Position numbers and translations under genes: made by a program
Part shown: piece after piece, positions 50,714 through 58,880 of the stretch
Numbering within the stretch: position 1 is the stretch's first letter
How the letters are laid out: every line of letters begins with the position of its first letter
Notes under the pieces: generated by a model
What the model was told of the DNA's origin: nothing
What the model saw: only the letters and a program-made list of their open reading frames with translations
Database searches by the model: none
DNA from: Bradyrhizobium stylosanthis
Lineage (GTDB): Bacteria > Pseudomonadota > Alphaproteobacteria > Rhizobiales > Xanthobacteraceae
Direction of reading: 5' to 3'
Length of the DNA stretch: 64,000 bases
NCBI RefSeq assembly: GCF_001641335.1
Contig: NZ_LVEM01000001.1
Coordinates: forward strand, 217,462-281,461

Positions 50714-52072
50714 TCACTTCCCCTTGACGTCATCCCCAAAACGGCGCGCCAGCGCCATCAGCACCACGAAGGTCGCGACCCACACCATGCGCGCGCCGTA
50801 GCGGTCGTGCGGACCGGAGATCACGGCGCAGATGAAGGCGTTGCCGAGCAGCGCCAGCGTCACGGTTGCTGCCAGCAGCGTCAAATCGTCGAGGCGGCGG
50901 TTCGCGAGCGCACGGCCGAGCAGCGCGACCAGCGCCAGCATCGAGGCCAGCGCGATCGGCACGTGCAGCCAGTTGATGGCGGTGAAGTCGAGCTGCCAGT
51001 TCTGCTGGCGCGCGGCGCGCATCGGCGCGGCCTGCGCGGGAACGTAGCGCTCGATGATGCCGCGGGTGTGCGGGATCCAGCCATCGGTGCCTTCGCCGGT
51101 CGCCACATGCAGCAATTGCTGGCCCATCGCCCGCAGCGCCGCGCCGGCCTGCCAGGCCGGATAATCCCTCAGCGATTGCACGACGATGGTGCCCATCTCG
51201 TCGTTCAGCCCTTCGAACCGGCCGAGCGTGTTGAACATGCTCTTGCCCCACAGGAATTCGTCGGCGGTGGCCGGCAATTGGTTGCGATAGGGACAGAGCT
51301 TGAAATGCTCGCGCGGGCAGTGGTCATTGAGAAAGCGCGTGACGATGCCGTCCTGCATCATGCGGCCGAAGGCGACGCCGTAGCCGCCGGGCGTCCAGGC
51401 CCATTTCCCCGACAGCGCGTGGTTCGCCGAGACCAGCATCAGCGCGCCTGCGACGATGGTCATGCTCGCCTGCGCCAGTCCTGCGAGCGGCAGCCTGCCG
51501 CCGAGGAACGGCCGCAGCATCCAGCCGGCGGCGCAGAGGCCGAGCAGCACGCCGAGCGTGGCGCTGTGGGTCGCGGCGGCAAAGGCGGTGAACACGAACA
51601 GCGAGATCTTCTCGAGCATCGACGTCCGTGGCCCGCCGACGACCAGCAGGAACAGCGACAGGATCGACAGCCCGGCAAAGATGTCGGTGAGCAGCATGCT
51701 GGCGAGCCAGGGCAGGGCGGTCGACACGATCAGCAGCAGGCTGATCGCGACGAAGCGCGAGGTCTGCATCAGGCCGAGCACGCGCAGGGTGAGCTGCAGC
51801 AGCCAGAGCGCCGCCAGCGACTGGACCGCGAGGTTGATCCAGAAGCCGAAGCCTTCGCCATAGTGCAGATAGAGGCCGAACACCGTGGACCGGCTGGGGA
51901 CGAGATAACCTTCGTACCAGCGCGCCAGATAGCCGCCGGTATCCCATTGCAACAGCGGATAGCCGTTCCAGAACGCCGGCGCGATCATCAGAAGGGGCAA
52001 GGCCACCGCCGCCAGCCGCAGCCAGAGCGAGCCTGCGGCGCGCGTGCGCAATTGTTCGGTGGTGATGCTCAA
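50714..52072 (-). CDS. Multi-pass membrane protein of unknown function
   Basis: The 452-residue protein has about nine helices. N-terminal LAAVALPLLMIAPAFWNGYP is followed by a loop QWDTGGYLARWYEGYLVPSR, whose acidic residue after helix 1 resembles GT-C enzymes. A large soluble loop (about 250-350) separates the helix groups (LCPYRNQLPATADEFLWGKS). It may be a lipid-linked sugar transferase or a transporter; nothing decides this. The start is the ATG at 52072. It is divergent from cysE. Confidence 0.7.
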   Translation of the reverse strand: MSITTEQLRTRAAGSLWLRLAAVALPLLMIAPAFWNGYPLLQWDTGGYLARWYEGYLVPSRSTVFGLYLHYGEGFGFWINLAVQSLAALWLLQLTLRVLGLMQTSRFVAISLLLIVSTALPWLASMLLTDIFAGLSILSLFLLVVGGPRTSMLEKISLFVFTAFAAATHSATLGVLLGLCAAGWMLRPFLGGRLPLAGLAQASMTIVAGALMLVSANHALSGKWAWTPGGYGVAFGRMMQDGIVTRFLNDHCPREHFKLCPYRNQLPATADEFLWGKSMFNTLGRFEGLNDEMGTIVVQSLRDYPAWQAGAALRAMGQQLLHVATGEGTDGWIPHTRGIIERYVPAQAAPMRAARQQNWQLDFTAINWLHVPIALASMLALVALLGRALANRRLDDLTLLAATVTLALLGNAFICAVISGPHDRYGARMVWVATFVVLMALARRFGDDVKGK

Positions 52073-52347
52073 AACCGCTCCGTCCTCGTCCGGACCATGC
52101 CCGCATTAGCGGCCGGGAGAGAATTCACCAATAGTTTGACGCGCCCGGCTTGAATTCGGCGAAACTCTGACCACTTTGAAGCAACCTTGCCGCCTGGGGG
52201 CGTCAGAAGAAATCTTTGTGTTTCAAGGCGTTGGCATGCTTTCGCGGGGCAAGGCACTGTTCACTCTCAGGCAAGCCGGTCAGGACTTTGTCGCCTAGAC
52301 TGTGCTATAGAGCCCGCCAAACGAGCCAATTCGAAAGAGCAGATCCC

Positions 52348-53172
52348 ATGGCAGTGCATCAGGTCAATCCGGGAGGAAAGCTCGCATCCCTCGATCCGAT
52401 CTGGGACCGGGTCCGGAGCGAGGCGGAGGACATCGTCCATCGCGAGCCCGAGCTTGCAACCTTCATCTACTCGACGGTGCTGCATCACAGCCGCCTCGAG
52501 GATTCGGTGATCCATCGTCTCGCCGACCGGCTCGATCATTCCGCGCTGTCGGGCGACCTGGTGCGCCAGACCTATGACGAGGCGCTGCGCGACGATCCCG
52601 ATCTCGGCAACGCCTTCCGCGCCGATCTCGTCGCCGTCTACGATCGCGATCCCGCCACCTCGCGCTTCATCGATCCCTTGCTCTACTTCAAGGGCTTCCA
52701 TGCGATCCAGACCCATCGCCTGGCGCACTGGCTCTGGCTGAAGGGCCGCAAGGATTTTGCGTATTACCTGCAGAGCCGCGCCTCCGCGGTGTTCCAGACC
52801 GACATCAATCCTGCCGCGCGCATCGGCCGCGGCATCTTCCTCGACCATGCCACCGGCTTCGTCTGCGGCGAGACGGCGGTGATCGAGGACGACGTCTCGA
52901 TCCTGCACGGCGTCACGCTCGGCGGCACCGGCAAGGAGAACGAGGACCGTCATCCCAAGATCCGCCACGGCGTGCTGATCGGCGCCGGCGCAAAGATCCT
53001 CGGCAACATCGAGATCGGCCATTGCGCGCGCATCGCCGCGGGTTCGGTCGTGGTCAAGCCCGTGCCGCACAACGTCACGGTCGCGGGCGTGCCGGCCAAG
53101 ATCGTCGGCGAGGCCGGCTGCGCCGAGCCGTCGCGCACCATGGATCAGATGATCAACGCGATGGGACTTTGA
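52348..53172 (+). CDS. cysE: Serine O-acetyltransferase (CysE)
   Basis: CysE makes O-acetylserine from serine and acetyl-CoA, the first step of cysteine synthesis. The 274-residue product has the helical N-domain (DDPDLGNAFRADLVAVYDRD) and left-handed beta-helix hexapeptides (GRGIFLDHATGFVCGETAVI; GVLIGAGAKILGNIEIGHCA). His in FLDHATG and His in FKGFHAIQTHRLAHW match catalytic positions. The start is ATG 52348 (MAVHQVNPGGKLAS); the frame is open upstream but the family begins here. It precedes the DUF3126 gene. Confidence 0.95.
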   Translation: MAVHQVNPGGKLASLDPIWDRVRSEAEDIVHREPELATFIYSTVLHHSRLEDSVIHRLADRLDHSALSGDLVRQTYDEALRDDPDLGNAFRADLVAVYDRDPATSRFIDPLLYFKGFHAIQTHRLAHWLWLKGRKDFAYYLQSRASAVFQTDINPAARIGRGIFLDHATGFVCGETAVIEDDVSILHGVTLGGTGKENEDRHPKIRHGVLIGAGAKILGNIEIGHCARIAAGSVVVKPVPHNVTVAGVPAKIVGEAGCAEPSRTMDQMINAMGL

Positions 53173-53296
53173 GCTTGCGTGCAAGGGCCGGATTCTCCGG
53201 CCCTTTTTCGTCCCCAAATTGTTTGGCAATTCATGCTGGCGGTTCGTCGCGTCTCGTCCTAAAACGCCGCCAACCCATTTCGATCGGAGACTTGCC

Positions 53297-53515
53297 GTGG
53301 ACGTCAAAGAAGTCAGAAAGCTCGATGCGTATCTGAAGCGCGTATTCGGCAATCCCAAGATTCGCGTCGTGCCGCGGCCGAAGAAGGATGACTCCGCCGA
53401 GGTCTATATCGGCGAGGAATTCATCGGCGTGCTCTTCGTCGACGACGAGGACGATGATCGCTCGTTCCAGTTCCAGATGGCGATCCTCGAGGACGATCTC
53501 GTCGATCAGGAATAG
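53297..53515 (+). CDS. DUF3126 family protein
   Basis: The 72-residue acidic protein starts VDVKEVRKLDAYLKRVFGNP and contains GEEFIGVLFVDDEDDDRSFQ, both hallmarks of this alphaproteobacterial family of unknown function. The start is GTG 53297 with cggaga six bases upstream; no ATG gives a family-length product. It lies 124 bases after cysE in the same direction, a pairing worth comparing in other genomes. No membrane segment. Confidence 0.85.
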   Translation: MDVKEVRKLDAYLKRVFGNPKIRVVPRPKKDDSAEVYIGEEFIGVLFVDDEDDDRSFQFQMAILEDDLVDQE

Positions 53516-53525
53516 TTTTCGGCGC

Positions 53526-53590
53526 CTCCCGTGTCCCGGCTCCGCAGCGCACCGTCGAAGAGACGCTGCGCTGCGCCCGGGGCATGCACC
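53526..53590. repeat. Degenerate inverted repeat, GTGTCCCGG family
   Basis: CTCCCGTGTCCCGGCTCCGC... pairs imperfectly with GCGCCCGGGGCATGCAC. It is related to the copy at 9338 and follows the DUF3126 gene directly. Confidence 0.55.
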
Positions 53591-53618
53591 GAAAAATCGA
53601 GGCGCGCTCTCTCCACAT

Positions 53619-53735
53619 CGTCATTGCGAGCCAACGGGTCCGCGCGAAGCGCGGCCCGATGACAGGCTCCGCGAAGCAATCCAGGACTCTTTCCGCTGAG
53701 GGAATCTGGATTGTTTCGCTTCGCTCGCAATGACG
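53619..53735. repeat. Inverted repeat, CGTCATTGCGAG family
   Basis: CGTCATTGCGAG (53619-53630) pairs with CTCGCAATGACG (53724-53735). Internal GAAGCAATCCAG and CTGGATTGTTTC arms form a second stem. It is related to the perfect copy at 5177, and lies between convergent genes. Confidence 0.75.
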
Positions 53736-53772
53736 GGTACTTTTCCCGCGCTCCGCGCTGCAGCCCGCAACT

Positions 53773-54168
53773 CTACGTCTTCGCAAGAACGCGCAGCCGC
53801 GCGGTGGCATCCGCGACAATGATGCCATCCGCATCGGCAAGCTCGGCTTGCACGACCATGTCGCGCTCCGTTCGCTCGACGACGCGCGCCCGCGCAATGA
53901 TGAGCCCGACCGCCGCGGGTTTCAGGAAGCGCGTGTCGAGGCTCCTGGTGACCACGGTCTGATCGGGACCCAGCGCCGCGAGCGCGCAGATGCCGGTGGC
54001 GGAGTCCAGCATCGCCGCCAGAAATCCGCCCTGGACAGTCCCGTGCCTGTTGGTGAACGCAACCTGGGCCTGGAAGCGGATCAGCGCATCCCCGCTCTCG
54101 TCGAAGCCGAGCCATTCGCGCCCGAGCAGTTGCGCACCGGGCGGCAGATGTGTTGCCGGATCATTCAC
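53773..54168 (-). CDS. PaaI-type acyl-CoA thioesterase (hotdog fold)
   Basis: This 131-residue hotdog-fold protein contains NRHGTVQGGFLAAMLDSATG (about 40-59), the typical HGGxxxxxxD-like active-site helix with Asp, and the strand RSLDTRFLKPAAVGLIIARA. It probably hydrolyses small acyl-CoA thioesters such as phenylacetyl-CoA. The start is GTG 54168 (VNDPATHLPPGAQLL), with atgggg about ten bases upstream. An upstream in-frame extension does not look like the family. Confidence 0.85.
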   Translation of the reverse strand: MNDPATHLPPGAQLLGREWLGFDESGDALIRFQAQVAFTNRHGTVQGGFLAAMLDSATGICALAALGPDQTVVTRSLDTRFLKPAAVGLIIARARVVERTERDMVVQAELADADGIIVADATARLRVLAKT

Positions 54169-54323
54169 GCCGATCGCCCCATCATGACATCCTACCCCTG
54201 TTTTGCCCGACAGGTCAAATCGACTTCGAAAAAATCGAAGTCGTGACGGCCCCTCGCTACTGTGCATGGGGTTGTTTTCGAGGTTTTGTTTTGGAAGGGC
54301 CCGCGGCAGGGCGCAGACGGGGC

Positions 54324-55025
54324 TCAGCCCTTCGGCCCGCGCAATTGCGCCGTCAGCTTCTCCATCGCCTCCGCGACCTCGCGCCATTGCGACAGCCAGC
54401 TGCGGGGGAAGCGGAAGGTGAGGTCGGCGCCGCCGACGCGGCGCTCGGAGAGGCACATGCCGGGGGTTGCCGCATCGCGCGTGCAGCGCGCGGTCAGCGC
54501 GGGACTTGCGGCAGAATAGAGGTCCTCGCTGCCGTAGGGCGTCTCAGTGCGGAACGTCCGCATCGTCAGGCCTTCCTCGGGCTGGGTTGCGGCCTGGTCG
54601 AGATAGCGCGGATAGATCGTGGCCGTTCGCTGCTCGGGCGCGAGCGCATCGTGATGGGCCGCGATCGACAGGAAGATGCGGTCGATCGACTGCACCGCCG
54701 TCTCCACGGTGTCGGCGGTGACGTGCCTGGGCGCGCCGGGCGGCTCGAGCGAGGGATAGAGCACGTCGAGATCGATGCGCTCCTGCGGCCCGGAGTGGCG
54801 CTGGATCTTCATCCGGATCGCCGTGGTCGGCACGTTGAACAACGTCCCGCCGACGCTCACCGGCAGCCGGTCCGGGGCGCTGGCGCCGCCGGCGCCCCAG
54901 GTCGGCCACAGCAGATAGGCGACCAGCGCGACCGCGCCGAGCGCGGCAGCGCCGCCGAGCACGATCGGCACGATATGCGCCCGCGTGCGCGAGGGTCTGA
55001 GGGAAGCTGCCGAAAACACCGTCAT
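54324..55025 (-). CDS. Membrane-anchored protein of unknown function
   Basis: The 233-residue protein has an N-terminal basic stretch, then one hydrophobic helix (IVPIVLGGAAALGAVALVAYLL, about 18-40) anchoring a soluble domain on the outer side. It contains the repeating positions PQERIDLDVLYPSLEPPGAP and TPYGSEDLYSAASPA, plus two cysteines (ARCTRDAATPGMCLSER). No known domain is recognised. The stop is close to the thioesterase start region on the same strand. Confidence 0.72.
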   Translation of the reverse strand: MTVFSAASLRPSRTRAHIVPIVLGGAAALGAVALVAYLLWPTWGAGGASAPDRLPVSVGGTLFNVPTTAIRMKIQRHSGPQERIDLDVLYPSLEPPGAPRHVTADTVETAVQSIDRIFLSIAAHHDALAPEQRTATIYPRYLDQAATQPEEGLTMRTFRTETPYGSEDLYSAASPALTARCTRDAATPGMCLSERRVGGADLTFRFPRSWLSQWREVAEAMEKLTAQLRGPKG

Positions 55026-55223
55026 GATGAGCGCGCGTGGAACCCGGGGTCGGCCGATGGCCGACGAATCAGCGGGGAATATGCCACGCGGCGGCGAATT
55101 CGCGCAGCCTTGCCGGCTGCGGGGCGGGGAGAGGGCCCTGCACGGACCGGCGGGCCTCGTTAACCTTCTCTTAAGGATAATGTAGCGTTAACCAGCACGA
55201 TTTGTCACAGGAAGGCTCCGGCG

Positions 55224-55577
55224 TTGCGTAAGTGCGGACTGTTTCCGATGACACCTGAAGCTCTCAATTCCTTCTTCTCGATCTGCATCGGTTTCGCGCT
55301 CGCCGGCGCCCTCGTGAACGGATACCAGGCGTTCGCGCAGCGCCCCGCAGGCTTCGGCCTGTTGCAGGACGGCGTGGCGCCGAAGACCTTCGCGGCGGTG
55401 CCGTTCCTGGTGTTCGCCGCTCCCTTCATCATCATGCGCAACACGCTGCGCGGCCTGCAGGTGGAAAGCCGCCGCGTGGAATTCGTGATGATGGCGACCC
55501 TCATCGCCGGCTTCTGGAGCATGATGAGCGGCACCTTCTTCCTGATGACGCTGCGCGCCGCCGGCGTTCTGACCTGA
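55224..55577 (+). CDS. Small membrane protein of unknown function
   Basis: The 117-residue product has about three hydrophobic helices: FFSICIGFALAGALVNGYQA, FAAVPFLVFAAPFIIMRNTL and VMMATLIAGFWSMMSGTFFL. I prefer TTG 55224 because aggaagg (55209-55215) sits eight bases upstream; ATG 55248 would give 109 residues but lacks a site. It resembles short conserved alphaproteobacterial membrane proteins of unassigned function. Confidence 0.75.
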   Translation: MRKCGLFPMTPEALNSFFSICIGFALAGALVNGYQAFAQRPAGFGLLQDGVAPKTFAAVPFLVFAAPFIIMRNTLRGLQVESRRVEFVMMATLIAGFWSMMSGTFFLMTLRAAGVLT

Positions 55578-55686
55578 TCCCAAGACGCCGAGCGTTCCCC
55601 GGGACGATAACGTTCCTGACGCCGCCGGACCTTTGCGTCGGGGCTGCCGTTTCGCTATGCCTTGGTCAACCCGACAGGAGACCTTG

Positions 55687-56217
55687 ATGGCGATCTACGA
55701 GCTCGACGGGCAGGCGCCCGAACTTCCCGCCGACGGCAATTATTTCATCGCGGAGACCGCGACGGTGATCGGCCGCGTGCGCCTGAAGCCGGGCGCGAGC
55801 GTGTGGTTCGGCGCGGTGCTGCGCGGCGACAACGAGTGGATCGAGATCGGCGAGGGCGCCAACGTGCAGGACGGCTCGACCTGTCACACCGATCTCGGCT
55901 TTCCCATGGTCATCGGCACCAACTGCACCGTCGGCCACAACGTCATCCTGCACGGCTGCACCATCGGAGACGGTGCGCTGATCGGCATGGGCTCGATCGT
56001 GATGAACGGCGCGAAGATCGGCCGCAACAGCATCGTCGGCGCCGGCTCCGTCATCACCGAGGGCAAGGAGTTTGCCGAACGCTCGCTGATCATCGGCTCG
56101 CCCGCGCGCGTGATCCGCACGCTCGACGACGCCCAGGTGCAGCGCATGGGAAGCGCGGCGAAGTTCTACGTCGCCAACGGCCCGCGCTTCAAGAAGGGCC
56201 TGAAGCGGATCGGCTAA
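55687..56217 (+). CDS. Gamma-carbonic-anhydrase-family protein
   Basis: The 176-residue left-handed beta-helix protein shows hexapeptide repeats (e.g. IGEGANVQDGSTCHTDLGFP). The zinc ligands of the family are visible as His in TCHTDLG (about 67) and the His pair in TVGHNVILHGCTIGDG (about 84 and 89). Members are carbonic anhydrases or acyltransferase-like, including YrdA/CaiE types. A caggag site precedes ATG 55687. Its stop codon overlaps the convergent RMF-like gene by four bases. Confidence 0.93.
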   Translation: MAIYELDGQAPELPADGNYFIAETATVIGRVRLKPGASVWFGAVLRGDNEWIEIGEGANVQDGSTCHTDLGFPMVIGTNCTVGHNVILHGCTIGDGALIGMGSIVMNGAKIGRNSIVGAGSVITEGKEFAERSLIIGSPARVIRTLDDAQVQRMGSAAKFYVANGPRFKKGLKRIG

Positions 56218-56378
56218 CGTCCTTCGGACTCGCGGGCTTCCCTGGCGCTCGCGATCTTCTCGTGGCCCGCCGACCACAGCGCGTGCTCGTCGCTGCCGTC
56301 CGTATAAGGATTGGCTTCGGCGGGAATGTTTTGGCGCGCGGCGCGTTCGCCTTCTGCAAAGGGGTCGCGATCGGTCAT
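56214..56378 (-). CDS. RMF-like small protein (54 residues)
   Basis: The product begins MTDRDPFAEGERAARQNIPA, continues EANPYTDGSDEHALWSAGHE and ends ESEGR. It matches the ribosome-modulation-factor pattern of spaced G/A, an Asn/Cys-Pro-Tyr turn and a Trp-x-x-Gly (the E. coli Rmf core is CPYQTLNQRSQWLGGW). An aggagg site ends ten bases upstream of the ATG. Rmf-type proteins bind ribosomes to form dormant dimers; other members have unknown roles. It is convergent with the gamma-carbonic anhydrase gene, with which it overlaps by four bases. Confidence 0.78.
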   Translation of the reverse strand: MTDRDPFAEGERAARQNIPAEANPYTDGSDEHALWSAGHEKIASAREARESEGR

Positions 56379-56474
56379 CGTGATGTCGCCTCCTGGTTCT
56401 CAAGCTGATGCCGCGGCATTTGTTCCGGAACCTGCATTCGCGGCAGCGGTTGACGGGCAAAGGAGATTTTTCCG

Positions 56475-56789
56475 ATGGCGTCCTCCGCAAATGCTTCGAT
56501 CAGGATCATGCTCGTGATCTTCGCCCTCGCGGCGATGCCGGCCGTCTCGTTCGCGCAAGCGACCGGCGGCTCTGCGGGATCGAGCGGTGCCTCGTCGGGA
56601 TCGGGCGGAGGTGTCGCCAATTCACCGGCACCGCCGCCGGGCACCAACAGCCTGGGGACGGCTCAATCGTCGGGACCAGGCTCAGGCGTCACGACCGGCT
56701 CCGGGACCGGTGGCGGCACCGATGCCGCGGTCAACGCCGAGAACCGGCTGCTCGACAAGAAGCTGAAGAGCATCTGTCGCGGCTGCTGA
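56475..56789 (+). CDS. Secreted Gly/Ser-rich protein of unknown function
   Basis: The 104-residue product has a signal peptide ending PAVSFAQA (about residue 29), then about 60 residues of Gly, Ser, Pro and Thr (ATGGSAGSSGASSGSGGGVA; PAPPPGTNSLGTAQSSGPG). A short ordered C-terminus, AAVNAENRLLDKKLKSICRG, holds a cysteine close to the end. Low complexity makes family assignment impossible. It is probably periplasmic or cell-envelope associated. Confidence 0.65.
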   Translation: MASSANASIRIMLVIFALAAMPAVSFAQATGGSAGSSGASSGSGGGVANSPAPPPGTNSLGTAQSSGPGSGVTTGSGTGGGTDAAVNAENRLLDKKLKSICRGC

Positions 56790-56893
56790 TGCTCGCGCGG
56801 AAGTGAGACAGTGTGGCTGTCCGGATTGCCCAATGGACGTTAGCTTGATCCCGCTTTGAAGCGTGGAGCGTGTCCACGCGGAGGAATCGAGTG

Positions 56894-57259
56894 ATGTTAC
56901 GCAAGACAATGATGGCGGCGCTGGCCGTCGCGGCAGTCGGACTGTCGATGCCGCAGATGGCCCAGGCGCGGGGCTTTGGACATGGCGGCGGCTGGGGCCA
57001 CGGTGGTGGCGGCTGGGGTCATGGCGGCCACGGCCATTGGCATGGCGGCGGCTTCTGGCCTGGCGTCGCCATCGGCGCGGGCCTTGCCGGCGCCGGCTAC
57101 TACGGCGCCTATTACGGCTACGGCTCCCCGTATTACGGCGATCCCTACTATTATGGGTCCGGCTATGACGATGGCGGCTACGGCGGCTGCTACGTTACCC
57201 GCAAGCGCGTGATGACGCCGGCGGGATGGCGATACCGTCGCGTCGACGTCTGCGAGTGA
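56894..57259 (+). CDS. Secreted Gly/His/Tyr-rich protein
   Basis: The protein has 121 residues. A signal peptide (MLRKTMMAALAVAAVGLSMP, cleaved after MAQA, about 25) is followed by a His/Gly repeat (GHGGGWGHGGGGWGHGGHGH), a Tyr/Gly-rich section (YYGAYYGYGSPYYGDPYYYG) and a C-terminal strand GCYVTRKRVMTPAGWRYRRV that looks folded. The histidine repeats suggest metal binding, but this is not shown. The start is ATG 56894 with ggagga eight bases upstream. Alphaproteobacteria often carry similar proteins. Confidence 0.75.
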   Translation: MLRKTMMAALAVAAVGLSMPQMAQARGFGHGGGWGHGGGGWGHGGHGHWHGGGFWPGVAIGAGLAGAGYYGAYYGYGSPYYGDPYYYGSGYDDGGYGGCYVTRKRVMTPAGWRYRRVDVCE

Positions 57260-57286
57260 GGCGGGGCGACCTGACCTACGAAAAAA

Positions 57287-57322
57287 CAAGGCCGTTGACG
57301 CAGTATACCGTCAACGACCTTG
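57287..57322. terminator. Hairpin after secreted protein gene
   Basis: CAAGGCCGTTGACG (57287-57300) pairs with CGTCAACGACCTTG (57309-57322), one G-T-type mismatch, with loop CAGTATAC. An A-run (57281-57286) precedes it, so it could also serve transcription from the right. It lies between convergent genes. Confidence 0.65.
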
Positions 57323-57444
57323 CCAGCCCCGGATATTAAAATCGGCTCACGCCATCCGGTAAGGGCCAGCATCGCGCGGAATCATACGGGGGAATGTGAT
57401 CCAGTTCACAAGTGGAGAAATTAAAGCCGCCGGCTGAGGCCCGT

Positions 57445-57939
57445 TTAGCCGCGCGAGCGCTTGCGCGCGCTGGCACTGACGCGGTGACGCGCCGGTTTCC
57501 TGCGGGTAACCGTGGGTGTTTCGGCCTCGGTGGCCCGGGCACTGGCGAAGGACTGGCGCAGGCCGTCGATGGATTCGTTCAGCGTCGCCACCTGCTCGGA
57601 GAGGCGCTTGGTATCGGCCTGCTGGGACGCAAGCAGGCGCTTCACGGTCTGGAGCTGGTCCTGCACGACCTGAAGCTGGTCGATCGATTCCTGCTGGGTC
57701 GCCTCGAGTCCCTTGGTCTTCTCGACCAGCTGCTCGGAAGCCTGCGCGGTGCGGGCCTGGAGCTGCCGTGAGGCCACCACCCGGTCGGTCTCCGGCGCAG
57801 AGCCCGTATAGGCGCGCCAGATCGCGATCGAGGTCACGCCGGCGATCAGCAAAAACAGGGCGGCGGCGGTCAGCGCGATGGGCTGGGCGCCAAGGCGAAA
57901 CAGGGGGTTGGACCGTGTGTCCTCTGCGAGATCGATCAT
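57445..57939 (-). CDS. Membrane-anchored coiled-coil protein of unknown function
   Basis: The 164-residue protein has one hydrophobic helix (ALTAAALFLLIAGVTSIAIW, about 23-42), then a long Gln/Leu-rich helical region with heptad-like spacing (about 70-135, e.g. LQVVQDQLQTVKRLLASQQA), likely a coiled coil, and a basic tail (RRKPARHRVSASARKRSRG). Start ATG 57939; a TTG three codons upstream is possible. It may anchor a helical rod to the inner membrane. No domain is recognised. Confidence 0.72.
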   Translation of the reverse strand: MIDLAEDTRSNPLFRLGAQPIALTAAALFLLIAGVTSIAIWRAYTGSAPETDRVVASRQLQARTAQASEQLVEKTKGLEATQQESIDQLQVVQDQLQTVKRLLASQQADTKRLSEQVATLNESIDGLRQSFASARATEAETPTVTRRKPARHRVSASARKRSRG

Positions 57940-58116
57940 CGCTGACAAAATCCAAATGGAAACTTGGTGAGTGGCGAAGAACCGGCAGCGCGGAACGCAG
58001 GACGGGCGGCCGGGATGTCCCGAAAGTGTTACTGTTCGGCAACAATTGGGACCAAAAAGAGGCTGGTGGCCAAAAAAGCGCTCTTTGCCCCTTGCTTATG
58101 GCAAGGATAGCCAAAT

Positions 58117-58848
58117 TCAAGGCTGAAACGGCGAAAACGGCCCGGAATAGGTCTTCGGCCGCGGCGCCGCGTAGGGGCCGAGCCGCGATGTCTTCAGCCC
58201 CAGCCGCACCAGCGATTCCGCCAGGGTCACCGCGGCAGCGACGCCGTCGACCACCGGCAAGCCGTGGGTGGCGGCAAGCTCGGCGGCGAGATCGGCCATG
58301 CCGGCGCAGCCGAGCACGATGGCCTCGGCGCGATCGTCGCGGATGGCGGCGGTGATCTCAGCCGAAATCTTGCCGAGCGCATCGGCATTGCGTTCTTCCA
58401 GCGCGAGCACCGGGACCTCGGCCGCGCGCACGCGGGCACAGCGGTCGGCAAGGCCGTACTTCGTCAGATTATGCTCGATCGGCACGATGGAGACACCGAG
58501 CGTCGTCACCACGGCAAAGCGCGCCGCGATCAGGCTCGCCATGTGGAAGCCGGCCTCGCCGATGCCGATCACCGGCGCCTTCGCGGCGGCGCGCGCGGCA
58601 TCGAGGCCGGTGTCGTCGAAGCAGGCGATGATGTGGGCGTCGGCACCGTCGCGATCGGCCTCGCGGATGCAGCCGAGCATGCCGGGCACCGCAAAGGCCT
58701 CGTCGTAGAAACCTTCGATGGAGACCGGGCCCATCGCGGGCTGGCGCGCGTCGATCACGGTGTCGGCAAGCGCAACGCTGCGCGCCGCGGCGGCGATCTT
58801 CGCCGTCATGGACGCCGTGGTGTTGGGATTGACGACGTGAAGCCGCAT
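58117..58848 (-). CDS. Asp/Glu/hydantoin racemase-family protein
   Basis: The 243-residue protein begins MRLHVVNPNTTASMTAKIAA. The two catalytic cysteines are in HIIACFDDTGLDAARAA (about 79) and IVLGCAGMADLAAELAA (about 187). Hydantoin racemases convert D/L hydantoins; others are aspartate or glutamate racemases. The start NPNTT is shared with hydantoin racemases. It is the last gene of an ABC transporter operon (32 bases after a permease gene), which fits use of an imported hydantoin or amino-acid-like solute. The start is ATG 58848. Confidence 0.88.
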   Translation of the reverse strand: MRLHVVNPNTTASMTAKIAAAARSVALADTVIDARQPAMGPVSIEGFYDEAFAVPGMLGCIREADRDGADAHIIACFDDTGLDAARAAAKAPVIGIGEAGFHMASLIAARFAVVTTLGVSIVPIEHNLTKYGLADRCARVRAAEVPVLALEERNADALGKISAEITAAIRDDRAEAIVLGCAGMADLAAELAATHGLPVVDGVAAAVTLAESLVRLGLKTSRLGPYAAPRPKTYSGPFSPFQP

Positions 58849-58880
58849 CGGATCAGACCAGCCCTTTATGAGACAAGCTA

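Noticed and set aside
57281..57340. Riboswitch or small RNA near the Gly/His-rich secreted gene
   Set aside because: Only a simple hairpin is visible; no conserved riboswitch core could be identified, so it is listed as a terminator-like hairpin.
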